A stretch of 64,000 nt of DNA from Mesorhizobium sp. NZP2077 (GTDB lineage: Bacteria > Pseudomonadota > Alphaproteobacteria > Rhizobiales > Rhizobiaceae), in NCBI RefSeq assembly GCF_013170805.1, contig NZ_CP051293.1:682001-746000 (forward strand), written 5' to 3'. Below the pieces are notes generated by a model. That model was given only the letters and a program-made list of their open reading frames with translations, was not told where the DNA came from and did no database searches. Numbering within the stretch: position 1 is the first letter of the stretch; the number at the start of each line of letters is the position of its first letter. Of the stretch, positions 1 through 7,848 are shown in pieces. The position numbers and the translations under genes were made by a program.

Positions 1-359
1 AGCAACTGCTCCAGCCGCTCGTGGCCGAAGCGGCGCTCGATGTCGTCGTAGATGACGCGGCGTTCGGGTGACAGGGCGTCGATCAAGGCAGAGCCGTCCG
101 GGGCGATGGTCAGGATGACGCGGCGGCCATCGCCTTCCGCCTTGTTGCGGGTGATGAATTTTCGACCCTCGAGCGCCTTGATGATGCGTGTCAGGCTGGG
201 CGGCAGCACCGAGGCACGATCGGCGAGCTCGGTCGCTTCGACCGGGCCGGCTTCGCTCAGTACGCGCAGCACGCGCCATTGCTGTTCCGTCACGTCATGC
301 GCTGCAAGCATCGGGCGAAACCGCGCCATCACCGCTTCTCGGGCATGAAGCAGCGCCAT
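1..359 (-). CDS. hpaR: HpaR-like MarR-family regulator (3' end cut by window edge)
   Basis: This is a winged-helix repressor of the MarR family, most like HpaR, the regulator of homoprotocatechuate (4-hydroxyphenylacetate) degradation. About 119 residues are visible. The N-terminal segment ALLHAREAVMARFRPML followed by VTEQQWRVLRVL is the HpaR signature (dimerisation helix plus first HTH helix). The recognition helix is near residues 44-60 (LPPSLTRIIKALEG), followed by the wing with GDGRRV. I chose the ATG at 359. The frame stays open upstream, with an in-frame TTG at 392 and conserved-looking LPKNAPRSLP just before the ATG, so the true start may lie further upstream. No hpa catabolic genes are visible here, so the target operon, if linked, is left of the window. 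Confidence 0.75.
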   Translation of the reverse strand, partial: MALLHAREAVMARFRPMLAAHDVTEQQWRVLRVLSEAGPVEATELADRASVLPPSLTRIIKALEGRKFITRNKAEGDGRRVILTIAPDGSALIDALSPERRVIYDDIERRFGHERLEQL

Positions 360-894
360 TGGGAGGGAACGAGGGGCGTTTTTGGGCAGCAAGAAATGAA
401 AGCTCCAAACACTGGCTTCGCTGTGGACGGCGGCCTTCGTACGAACTGCCCGCCGCAAGCCCGTCCAGACCATCCGGTATCGTCGTACCAAGCGCGACGC
501 AAGGCTCCACGCGAGGGCCTCGCATAAATCAACGCGCGTTAATTATAATAACGCAATAAGGGCGGGGAACGACATGCGGTGCCTCCCATCGCGTTCAGCC
601 AAGATCGCCATGCCAAGGTCGACATCGGCGAGTTGAGCGCGCCGGTGCCATGCGCTTTGGAGCCCCGGCTGCGAATCTGACCTCCTTCGAGGTGCGGGAC
701 TACAAAGCAGCCCACTGCTGTCGCTCCAACGGCGTCTTGTGCTCGCGCCCCTGAAATTTTTGAGAGAATATTCCCGGCATCGACGGCAAAGGCGAAACAC
801 GTTCTTTGATAAAATCGATAGAATTTCTGATGGTGTGACCAAGGCTAGGCAATCCGCCCGGCTGCCATGACTTCACAACCGCAGAGATCAAACC
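360..894. promoter_or_regulatory. Intergenic region between divergent hpaR and metQ, with operator-like palindromes
   Basis: About 535 bases with no convincing gene. Near its middle is an AT-rich patch with two adjacent symmetrical elements: AACGCGCGTT (531-540, perfect palindrome) and GTTAATTATAATAAC (538-552, imperfect palindrome with GTTA/TAAC ends). AT-rich inverted repeats are typical MarR-family operators, so autoregulation of hpaR is the simplest reading. The part nearer metQ (about 750-890) is moderately AT-rich and should hold the metQ promoter. I could not recognise a SAM riboswitch in it. Confidence 0.35.
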
Positions 895-1749
895 ATGTCG
901 GACTTCAAGAACACTTTGCCATCTTCCCTCTGGTCAACCCTCAACCGGCGCAGTGGCCTAGCTCTGCTGTTCGCCTCGGCGGTCGCGGTCGGCAGCCTGA
1001 TGGCGCCGCATGCGTCCTTCGCCGAGGACAAGAAGGCGATCAAGGTCGGCATCATCAGCGGCGAGGACGAGGATGTCTGGCGCGTCGTCGTCGCTCAAGC
1101 CGCCGAAAAGGGCCTGACCATCGAGACCGTGGTGTTCAACGACTACACCCAGCCCAACGAAGCGCTGGAGCGCGGCGAGATCGACGCCAACGCCTTCCAG
1201 CACCAGCCCTATCTCGACAACCAGATCAAGACGCAGGGCTATCACATCGTGCGCGTCGGCTATACCGGCGTCTGGCCGATCGGCCTCTACTCGAAGAAGT
1301 TCAAGGCGGTTGCCGACCTGACGGAGGGCGCCGTCATCGGCGTGCCGAACGACCCGTCCAATGAAGGCCGGGCGCTGCGCGTGCTGCAGAACGAGGGCGT
1401 GATCAAGCTGAAGGACGGCACCGGCATTCTGGCCACCACCGCCGACATTTCGGAGAACCCCAAGAAGGTCGAGATCAAGGAGCTCGACGCCGGCATCGTC
1501 GGCCGCTCGGTCGAGGATCTCGACGCCGCCGTGGTCAACACCGACTGGGCGCTGAAAAGCGGCCTGACCCCGGACAACCGCATTGCCCAGGAGCCGATCG
1601 CCGACAATCCCTACCGCAACTTCATCGCCGTGAAAGTCGGCAATGAGAACGAGGCCTGGGTGAAGACGCTGGTGGCTTCCTACCAGAACGAGGCGGTGAA
1701 GGCCGAGTTCGACAAGGTCTACAAAGGCACCGGCCTCAGCGCCTATTGA
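895..1749 (+). CDS. metQ: Methionine ABC transporter substrate-binding protein MetQ (NlpA family)
   Basis: Periplasmic D/L-methionine-binding component of the MetNIQ importer, 284 aa. A Sec signal peptide covers about residues 1-43, ending ASFA/ED. There is no lipobox cysteine, so it looks soluble rather than a lipoprotein. The mature protein has the NlpA-family fold markers: IKVGIISGEDEDVW at the start, then NDYTQPNEAL, DANAFQHQPYLD, GVPNDPSNEGRAL and NTDWALKSGL. The N-terminal extension before the hydrophobic core is somewhat long. metN follows after about 90 bp and metI overlaps metN, giving the order metQ-metN-metI rather than the enterobacterial metNIQ. Confidence 0.92.
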   Translation: MSDFKNTLPSSLWSTLNRRSGLALLFASAVAVGSLMAPHASFAEDKKAIKVGIISGEDEDVWRVVVAQAAEKGLTIETVVFNDYTQPNEALERGEIDANAFQHQPYLDNQIKTQGYHIVRVGYTGVWPIGLYSKKFKAVADLTEGAVIGVPNDPSNEGRALRVLQNEGVIKLKDGTGILATTADISENPKKVEIKELDAGIVGRSVEDLDAAVVNTDWALKSGLTPDNRIAQEPIADNPYRNFIAVKVGNENEAWVKTLVASYQNEAVKAEFDKVYKGTGLSAY

Positions 1750-1839
1750 TCCGACCGGGCGCCAGTTCGAGTGCAAATGCGGTCCGCGCCTGAGCGCGGG
1801 CCGCAATCGCGTTTTCGGATGGCGAGAACAGGAAACCGC

Positions 1840-2937
1840 ATGAACCAGCATATAACGGCATCCCAGGAGATCGCCGATCCCACCCACGCCCCGCCCGATA
1901 CGTCGCAGGACGTGGTGCGGCTTGTCGAGCTGAAGCGCCGCTTTGGCGCCACGCCGGCGATCGACGGCATTTCGCTGACGGTACGCAAGGGCGAGATTCT
2001 CGGCATTATCGGCCGCAGCGGTGCCGGCAAGTCGACGCTGATCCGCTGTCTGAACGGGCTGGAGCGGCCGGATTCCGGAGAAGTGTTCATCGAGGGCCGC
2101 GAGATTAGCCGGCTCGGCGAGCGCGACCTGCAGCCGCTGCGGCGGCGCATCGGGATGATCTTCCAGCACTTCAACCTGCTGTCGGCCAAGACCGTCGAGG
2201 ACAATGTGGCGCTGCCGCTGAAGATCGAGGGGCGGCCGAAGGCAGAGCGGTTGGCGCGGGCAGCCGAGTTGCTCGAGCTTGTCGGGCTGTCGGAGAAAGC
2301 GAAAGCCTATCCTGCATCGCTGTCGGGTGGCCAGAAGCAACGCGTCGGCATCGCCCGCGCGCTTGCCGCACGGCCGGCGCTGCTTCTGTCGGATGAAGCG
2401 ACATCGGCGCTCGACCCGGAGACGACGCGCTCCATTCTTGCCTTGCTCAGAGATATCAACCGGCAGCTTGGCCTGACCATCCTTTTGATCACGCATGAGA
2501 TGGAAGTGATCCGCTCGATCGCCGACCGCGTGGCGGTGATCGACGCCGGGCGGATCGTCGAAGAGGGGCCTGTCTGGTCGGTGTTTGCCAACCCACAGTC
2601 GGACATCACAAAAAGCCTGCTCGGCGCCATCCGGCCGCAACTTCCAGCCGAACTGGCGGCCCGGCTGCTGCCGGAAGCCGGCGCGGAGACGATCCTGCGC
2701 ATCGACTTTGCCGGCGAAGCCGCGCGAGGCCCGTTATTGTCCGACCTTGCCGTGGCTGTTCCGGGCGCCTTCCGTCTCGTCCATGGCGGCATCGACCATA
2801 TCCAGCAGCAGCCCGTCGGCACGCTGTTTCTCTCTGTCCCCGGCAGCGATGCAAGGCATCTCGCCGAAGTGATCACATTCCTGAAGGCCCGCCAGGCGCG
2901 GGTGGAGGTGCTTGGCCATGTCGCCAATCCTGTTTGA
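1840..2937 (+). CDS. metN: Methionine ABC transporter ATP-binding protein MetN
   Basis: Cytoplasmic ATPase of the methionine importer, 365 aa. Walker A is GRSGAGKST at about residues 58-66, the signature is LSGGQKQR, and Walker B is LLLSDEATSALDPE. The C-terminal 75-80 residues form the NIL/ACT-like domain that binds methionine and mediates trans-inhibition in MetN proteins. I chose the ATG at 1840 because it is preceded by AGGAAAC; an upstream in-frame start at 1771 would add 23 low-complexity residues. It overlaps metI by 20 bp, which implies translational coupling. Confidence 0.93.
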   Translation: MNQHITASQEIADPTHAPPDTSQDVVRLVELKRRFGATPAIDGISLTVRKGEILGIIGRSGAGKSTLIRCLNGLERPDSGEVFIEGREISRLGERDLQPLRRRIGMIFQHFNLLSAKTVEDNVALPLKIEGRPKAERLARAAELLELVGLSEKAKAYPASLSGGQKQRVGIARALAARPALLLSDEATSALDPETTRSILALLRDINRQLGLTILLITHEMEVIRSIADRVAVIDAGRIVEEGPVWSVFANPQSDITKSLLGAIRPQLPAELAARLLPEAGAETILRIDFAGEAARGPLLSDLAVAVPGAFRLVHGGIDHIQQQPVGTLFLSVPGSDARHLAEVITFLKARQARVEVLGHVANPV

Positions 2938-3574
2938 GCTTCTGCTGCGTTCGATCTGGGAGACGGTGCTGATGACGGCCGCCTCCGGCCTGATCTCGCT
3001 GGTCTTCGGCCTGCCGCTAGGATTGGCCTTGATATCAACCGAACGCGGCGGCATTGCCGAAAACCTTTGGGTGAACCGTGTGCTCGGCGCCGTGATCAAC
3101 GGCTTCCGTTCGGTGCCGTTCATCATCCTTCTGGTGGCGCTGATCCCGCTGACACGGCTGATCGTCGGCACCTCGATCGGCACCTGGGCCGCCATCGTGC
3201 CGCTGTCGATCGCCGCCACGCCCTATTATGCGCGCATCGCCGAAGTGTCGCTGCGCGAGGTCGACCATGGCCTGATCGAAGCGGCACGCGCCATGGGCGG
3301 CAACCGCTGGACGATCATCCGCGAGGTGCTGGTGCCGGAGGCGCTCCCCGGCATCGTCGCCGGCTTCACCGTGACGCTGGTGACGCTGATCGGCGCCTCG
3401 GCCATGGCCGGCGCCATCGGCGCCGGCGGTTTGGGCGATCTCGCCATACGCTACGGCTATCAGCGTTTCGAGACGTCGGTGATGGTGGCGGTGGTGATCG
3501 TGCTGATCATTCTGGTCTGTGGCATCCAGTGGGTGGGGGATCGTCTGGTGGCGAGGTTGGATCGGCGGGGGTGA
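2918..3574 (+). CDS. metI: Methionine ABC transporter permease MetI
   Basis: Inner-membrane permease of the methionine importer, 218 aa, with about five transmembrane segments. The ABC-permease EAA loop is seen as EAARAMGGNRWTIIREVLVPEALPG. The ATG at 2918 is preceded by GGAGG inside the end of metN; an in-frame TTG two codons earlier is less likely. It is the last gene of the metQNI operon. The converging gene at 3727 is separated from it by a palindromic repeat. Confidence 0.93.
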   Translation: MSPILFELLLRSIWETVLMTAASGLISLVFGLPLGLALISTERGGIAENLWVNRVLGAVINGFRSVPFIILLVALIPLTRLIVGTSIGTWAAIVPLSIAATPYYARIAEVSLREVDHGLIEAARAMGGNRWTIIREVLVPEALPGIVAGFTVTLVTLIGASAMAGAIGAGGLGDLAIRYGYQRFETSVMVAVVIVLIILVCGIQWVGDRLVARLDRRG

Positions 3575-3612
3575 GCCGGCTGAATATTTGAGGTTAGACG
3601 GGCCTCCCTCAC

Positions 3613-3674
3613 CTTCGTCATCCACAGGCTGAGCAGCCGCGAAGCGGCGTCGCGGAGACCCGAGGATGACGAAG
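3613..3674. repeat. Palindromic intergenic repeat between convergent metI and the GcvT-like gene
   Basis: Perfect 11-bp arms CTTCGTCATCC (3613-3623) and GGATGACGAAG (3664-3674) flank an interior with a nested hairpin, GCCGC-gaa-GCGGC. The element sits between converging genes and could act as a bidirectional terminator. I associate this CGTCATCC-type element with dispersed repeats in Mesorhizobium genomes (recollection, not searched). Confidence 0.6.
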
Positions 3675-3726
3675 CGATGGGCGGTCCAGCTAAACGCCCA
3701 GGCAGCGATCCCCGATGCAAGCCGCG

Positions 3727-4857
3727 CTAACCTCGCAACCTAGTCCCTTCCGGGTCAAAGAACGGCATCGGCGCCACGACCGCACGCGTCAGCTTGCGAT
3801 CGATATCGATGCTCAGTTCGGTGCCGACAGCGCTGAACGGCAGCCGCAGATGCGCCGTCGCCAGCACCTTGCCGAGGGAATAGCCGTGGTCGCTGTAGGT
3901 GACGACGCCGGCATCCTCGCCGTCGGCCAGCACGCGCGCATCCGTTGCAGCTGGTTTGTCGCCGTCGAGGATCAGGCCGGTCCAGCGTTCATCAAGGCCC
4001 TTGTCACGGATCTTGAGCAAGGCTCCACGGCCGACGAAATCGCCCTTGTCGAATTTGATCCAGCGGTCGAGGCCGACATGGAACGGCGTGCGGGTCTCGT
4101 CCATGTCGATGCCATGCGCCGGATAGGCCTTTTCAAGGCCGAGCGTGAACATCGCCAGCACGCCATAGGGTTTCAGGCCGAAATCCTTGCCAGCCCGCAT
4201 CAGCGCATCCCAGACGGAGGCTGCCTCGTCGGCCGGCAAGAACAGTTCGAAGCCGAGTTCGCCGGTCACGCCTGTGCGCGAGATCAGGACGCGCGTGCCG
4301 TTGATCTGGCCTGAGGTGAACGCCCAGCGCTTCAAGCCGTCGAGATCGGCATCCGTGACCAGCGCCTTCAACAGTTCGCGCGAGCGCGGGCCCTGGATGG
4401 TGGGGAAGGCGATGGCGGCGGTGATATCGGTGACATAGGCTTTCCGCCCTCCGGCATGGTGCTGCAGCCAAGGCAGCATCCTCAGCCGGTTGACCGAGCC
4501 TGTCACCAGCATGAAATGCTCCGGCCCCAGCCGGAACACGGTGAGGTCGTCCATGATGCCGCCGTCCTCGCGGCAGATCGTGGAATAGCGGACCTGGCCC
4601 GGTTTCATCGCCGCGGCATCGTTGACGATGACATGGTTGACCAGCGCCTCGGCGTCCGGCCCCTTGATGTCCATCTTGCCCATGGTGCTGAGATCCTGGA
4701 CGCCGACCTTCTCGCGCGTGTTCAGGTGCTCGTCGGCGATGCCGGAATAATATTTGGCCGAGATGAAATCGCCGCCGACCCGACCCATGGTCGCGCCGAG
4801 CCCGACAATGCTGCTGTAAAAAGGGGAACGCCGCTCAACCAAGAAGGTCTCCATCAT
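3727..4857 (-). CDS. GcvT-like aminomethyltransferase family protein
   Basis: A 376-aa folate-dependent aminomethyl/methyltransferase-family protein (GcvT fold plus C-terminal barrel). Visible family features are VGVQDLSTMGKMDIKGPDAE near the N-terminus, DDLTVFRLG, TGELGFELFLPADEA, and the C-terminal FVGRGALLKI segment. It has no gcvH or gcvP neighbour, so a role in the glycine cleavage complex is unlikely. Stand-alone GcvT-like proteins demethylate or transfer one-carbon units from various methylated amines or sulfonium compounds, and the substrate cannot be read here. It starts 53 bp after an amino-acid binding protein gene, with a strong hairpin in between. Start is 4857 or the next ATG at 4854; neither has a clear ribosome binding site. 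Confidence 0.75.
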   Translation of the reverse strand: MMETFLVERRSPFYSSIVGLGATMGRVGGDFISAKYYSGIADEHLNTREKVGVQDLSTMGKMDIKGPDAEALVNHVIVNDAAAMKPGQVRYSTICREDGGIMDDLTVFRLGPEHFMLVTGSVNRLRMLPWLQHHAGGRKAYVTDITAAIAFPTIQGPRSRELLKALVTDADLDGLKRWAFTSGQINGTRVLISRTGVTGELGFELFLPADEAASVWDALMRAGKDFGLKPYGVLAMFTLGLEKAYPAHGIDMDETRTPFHVGLDRWIKFDKGDFVGRGALLKIRDKGLDERWTGLILDGDKPAATDARVLADGEDAGVVTYSDHGYSLGKVLATAHLRLPFSAVGTELSIDIDRKLTRAVVAPMPFFDPEGTRLRG

Positions 4858-4866
4858 TCATGAAAA

Positions 4867-4890
4867 CGGCAGCGCCAAGCGGCGCTGCCG
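4867..4890 (-). terminator. Rho-independent terminator after the amino-acid binding protein gene
   Basis: On the minus strand, CGGCAGCGCC and GGCGCTGCCG form a perfect 10-bp stem with a 4-nt loop, followed by TTTTC. It lies between the binding-protein gene (4911-5687) and the GcvT-like gene, so it should end or attenuate transcription from the former. Confidence 0.65.
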
Positions 4891-4910
4891 GAAGGCATTT
4901 GTTGTCGGTC

Positions 4911-5687
4911 TCAGTTGCCGTAGACGTCGAACGAAAAGTACTTGTCGTTGATTTCCTTGTATTTTCCGTTGGCGCGCAACGCGTCTATGGCCGCGTCGAA
5001 CTTGTCGGCCAGTTCCTTGTTGCCCTTCTGCAGCGCGATACCGACGCCGGGGCCATGGATGGCCGGATCGGCGGTCAGCGTGCCAAGCAACTTGCAGCAG
5101 GCGCCGTCGGGCTTCTTCAGCCACTCGGTCAGGATGATCGAGCCGTCCATCATCGCATCGAGGCGGCCATTGGCCATGTCGGTGCGGGCGTCGTCGCCGG
5201 TCGGATAGGCCTTGACGGTCGAGCCGGCGTATTTCTGCTCGGCGTATTTCTGGTGGATGGTGGCGGTCTGCACACCGAGCGCTTTGCCTTTCAAATCGTC
5301 CGGCGAGGTGCCGGCGATGGTCGAATCCTTCGGCACGGCGATGGCCGGCGGCGTCTGGTAGTATTTGTGAGTGAACTCGACCTTCTCCGCCCGCTCCGGC
5401 GTGATGGTGATGTTGATGATGGCGTCGAACTTGCCGGCCTGCAGCGCCGGGATCGAGCCGTCGAAATCCTGCACGATGAATTCGCATTCGGCCTTCATCT
5501 CAGCGCACAGCGCCTTGCCGAGATCGATGTCGAAGCCGCCCAACGTGCCGTCGGCACTGGCGTAGTTGAAGGGCGGATAGGCGCCCTCGGTGCCGATCCT
5601 GAGCTTCTTGTCCTGGGCGCTGGCAGCACCGGTGGCAAGGGTGAGAGCGACGGAAGCGGCAAGCACGAAACGACCGAAAAGACGCAT
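4911..5687 (-). CDS. Polar amino-acid ABC transporter substrate-binding protein (orphan)
   Basis: Periplasmic type II binding protein of the HisJ/ArgT/LAO class, 258 aa. The signal peptide is about residues 1-24 (RLFGRFVLAASVAL... ending ASA/QDKK). The mature start KLRIGTEGAYPPFNYASADG, then GGFDIDLGKALCAEM and the C-terminal AIDALRANGKYKEINDKYF, are classic for lysine/arginine/histidine-binding proteins. I chose the ATG at 5687, preceded by GGA; longer versions only add junk before the signal peptide. No permease or ATPase for it lies nearby, so it must share membrane components encoded elsewhere. A pair of adjacent cysteines (about residue 190, DGACCKLLG) is a minor peculiarity. Confidence 0.85.
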   Translation of the reverse strand: MRLFGRFVLAASVALTLATGAASAQDKKLRIGTEGAYPPFNYASADGTLGGFDIDLGKALCAEMKAECEFIVQDFDGSIPALQAGKFDAIINITITPERAEKVEFTHKYYQTPPAIAVPKDSTIAGTSPDDLKGKALGVQTATIHQKYAEQKYAGSTVKAYPTGDDARTDMANGRLDAMMDGSIILTEWLKKPDGACCKLLGTLTADPAIHGPGVGIALQKGNKELADKFDAAIDALRANGKYKEINDKYFSFDVYGN

Positions 5688-5785
5688 GTTCCAAATCCCC
5701 GTTGACTGCAGAAGTCTACGGGCTTTGGTGCTCCCGGCGGAGACGGAAACGACATGTGCTGCGGCGATCACGGCGCTATAGCGTG

Positions 5786-6154
5786 CTACCGGCTTGGCTT
5801 CTCAACCGCGCTCAGGGCGGCTAAACCTTTTGGAAGTGGCTCTCCGGTGTCCAGATAGGTCTGGATCAGCCGCTCGTCGTCAGCGCCTTTGTAGGCCAAC
5901 GGTATGCCTCTGATCTGGGCGGCCATATCCCAATCGACAGGCCGCTCCTTCGGCGCGAACCATCCACACCGCCTGATTTCCACCCAATGCTGGCGAATGG
6001 ACAAACAGTTTTGAAGACCATCATCTTCGTATCCGGCCTCCACTCCGCAACATGCGCATATGAAGTAGGCGGGGTCTTGCCCGTCCTCGCCCCATGGCAA
6101 ATCCGGGAACTGGCTCAATCCGCAAACGCGGCACTTGAACTTATCCTCGACCAC
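5786..6154 (-). CDS. Small Cys-rich (CPCC-like) protein of unknown function
   Basis: A 122-aa protein with an N-terminal zinc-ribbon-like module: FKCRVCG, then about 25 residues later FICACCG with GYEDDG. This spacing and the CG...CCG pattern match a widespread family of small Cys-rich proteins (CPCC type) that often occur as single genes or near toxin-immunity loci. Function is unknown. I chose the GTG at 6154, preceded by GGGAG, which makes the gene overlap the last 14 bp of hyuB in another frame and suggests co-transcription with the hydantoinase genes. An ATG upstream at 6256 would run through hyuB and is unlikely. Confidence 0.6.
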   Translation of the reverse strand: MVEDKFKCRVCGLSQFPDLPWGEDGQDPAYFICACCGVEAGYEDDGLQNCLSIRQHWVEIRRCGWFAPKERPVDWDMAAQIRGIPLAYKGADDERLIQTYLDTGEPLPKGLAALSAVEKPSR

Positions 6155-7847
6155 CCCCGAACATCTCCCTGGCTTGCTCTTCCGTATAATAGCCAAGTCT
6201 GACGTCTTCGGCGACCAGTTCCGGATCACGCTCGCGCGGATCGCCATAGCCGCCACCGCCCGGCGTGCCGACGCGCACGCGGTCGCCGGCTTTCAGCGGG
6301 ATGTCCTGCTCCTTGGAGAGGTGTGGCGGGACATGTTCCTCGCCATTGCGGAAGACGGTGACGGTGTTGACCGCGCCATCGCTGCCGCCAAGCGCGCCTT
6401 GCGGGCCGAAACGGCCGTGATCCATGACAAAGGAGGCGCGCGCATCGCCGCGCAGGATTTCCACCTCGTAGGCGAGCCCAAAGCCGCCGCGATGCTTGCC
6501 GGCGCCGCCGGAGCCTTCGCGCAAGGCATAGTGGCGGTAGAGTACCGGAAAAGCCTGCTCCATGATCTCGACCGGCGGCGATTTGGAGATGCCTATGGTC
6601 GAGCAGCCATTGGTCAGCCCGTCATGACCCGAATTGCCGCCATAGCCGCCGCCGGAGATCTGGTACATGACGTAGTCGCGACCGCGCGCCGGATCGTTGC
6701 CTCCAAGCGCGAAATTGCCGCTGGAACCGGCGGGCGCGGCCGTCACCTTGTCCGGCAATGCCTGCACCATCGCGGCGAACACCGCCTCGGCGATGCGCTG
6801 CGACACCTCAGCGGCGCAACCGGACACGGGCCGTGGATACTTGGCGTCGAGGAAGGTGCCTTCCGGCCGCTTGACGATCAGCGGCTCGAAGGCGCCGGCA
6901 CTGATCGGCACATCCGGGAAGATGTGGCGCATGGCGAGGTAGACCGAGGATAAGGTCGTCGCCAGCACGCTGTTCATCGGCCCGGCACAGGGTTTCGACG
7001 AGCCGGTAAAATCGAAGGTCAGCGTGTCGCCCTGCTTCTCTACCGCGAGCGCGATGGTCAGCGGCTCGTTGACCACGCCGTCGGAATCGACAAAGGCCTT
7101 GGAATGATAGGTGCCGTCTGGAATGGCTGAGATGTTGGCGCGCATCTGTTCGGCGGCGCGGCGGCGCAGTTCGGCGATCGCCTCGACAACGGTTTCGTCT
7201 CCGTAACGATCCAGGATTCCATTGAGCCTGTCCTGGCCTATCAGCAGTGCGGCGGCCTGCGCCCTGATATCGCCGATGCGCTGGTCGGCGACGCGGATGT
7301 TGGAACAGATGATGGCGTAGATCTCCGGATCGAGCACGCCTTTCTTGAACAGCTTTACCGGCGGCAGCCGCAGGCCTTCCTGCTCGACCGCAGTCGCCGA
7401 GGCCGAGAAACCGCCCGGCACCGAGCCACCAATGTCGGGCCAGTGGCCGGTGTTGGACAGCCAGCAGAAGATCTTTCCCGCCCGATAGACCGGCATGGCG
7501 AAGCGCACATCCATCAGATGGGTGCCGCCGAGATAGGGGTCGTTGACGATGTAGATGTCGCCCGGCTCCGGTGGCAGGCAGCGGCCGTCGGCGATCATCT
7601 CGATCACCGTCCTGGTCGAATATTGCATGACGCCAACGAACACCGGCAGGCCCTGGCTGCCTTGCGCAATCAGCGAGCCGTCGACTGCGGAATAGATGCC
7701 GTCGGAGCGGTCATTGGCTTCGGCGATCACAGGCGAGAAGGCAGCGCGGGAAAAGGTCAGGTCCATCTCGTCGCAGACCTGCTGCAAGGCCGCCTGGAGG
7801 ACCGAAAGGGTGATGGCGTCGAGCTTTGCCATATCAATGTCAGGCAT
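6141..7847 (-). CDS. hyuB: Hydantoinase B / oxoprolinase beta-type subunit
   Basis: A 568-aa protein of the HyuB family, partner of HyuA in ATP-dependent opening of hydantoin, N-methylhydantoin or 5-oxoproline rings. Markers are DIYIVNDPYLGGTHLMDV, FWLSNTGHWPDIGGSVPGG, the FTGSSKPCAGPMNS segment and the C-terminal PGGGGYGDPRERDPE. The start at 7847 (MPDIDMAKLDAI) follows the hyuA stop by one base, so the two are translationally coupled. The substrate cannot be assigned: this family includes N-methylhydantoinases, 5-oxoprolinases, acetophenone carboxylases and caprolactamases. No dedicated transporter is adjacent. Confidence 0.88.
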   Translation of the reverse strand: MPDIDMAKLDAITLSVLQAALQQVCDEMDLTFSRAAFSPVIAEANDRSDGIYSAVDGSLIAQGSQGLPVFVGVMQYSTRTVIEMIADGRCLPPEPGDIYIVNDPYLGGTHLMDVRFAMPVYRAGKIFCWLSNTGHWPDIGGSVPGGFSASATAVEQEGLRLPPVKLFKKGVLDPEIYAIICSNIRVADQRIGDIRAQAAALLIGQDRLNGILDRYGDETVVEAIAELRRRAAEQMRANISAIPDGTYHSKAFVDSDGVVNEPLTIALAVEKQGDTLTFDFTGSSKPCAGPMNSVLATTLSSVYLAMRHIFPDVPISAGAFEPLIVKRPEGTFLDAKYPRPVSGCAAEVSQRIAEAVFAAMVQALPDKVTAAPAGSSGNFALGGNDPARGRDYVMYQISGGGYGGNSGHDGLTNGCSTIGISKSPPVEIMEQAFPVLYRHYALREGSGGAGKHRGGFGLAYEVEILRGDARASFVMDHGRFGPQGALGGSDGAVNTVTVFRNGEEHVPPHLSKEQDIPLKAGDRVRVGTPGGGGYGDPRERDPELVAEDVRLGYYTEEQAREMFGGGRG

Positions 7848-7848
7848 C

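Noticed and set aside
750-894. SAM riboswitch before metQ
   Set aside because: I could not match the sequence to a SAM-I, SAM-II or SAM-V pattern by eye. A covariance-model search would settle it.
958-2640. Long antisense open frame opposite metQ-metN
   Set aside because: High-GC genes leave long open frames on the other strand. The metQ and metN products are clear and the antisense product is compositionally biased (His/Arg/Gly-rich) with no domain.
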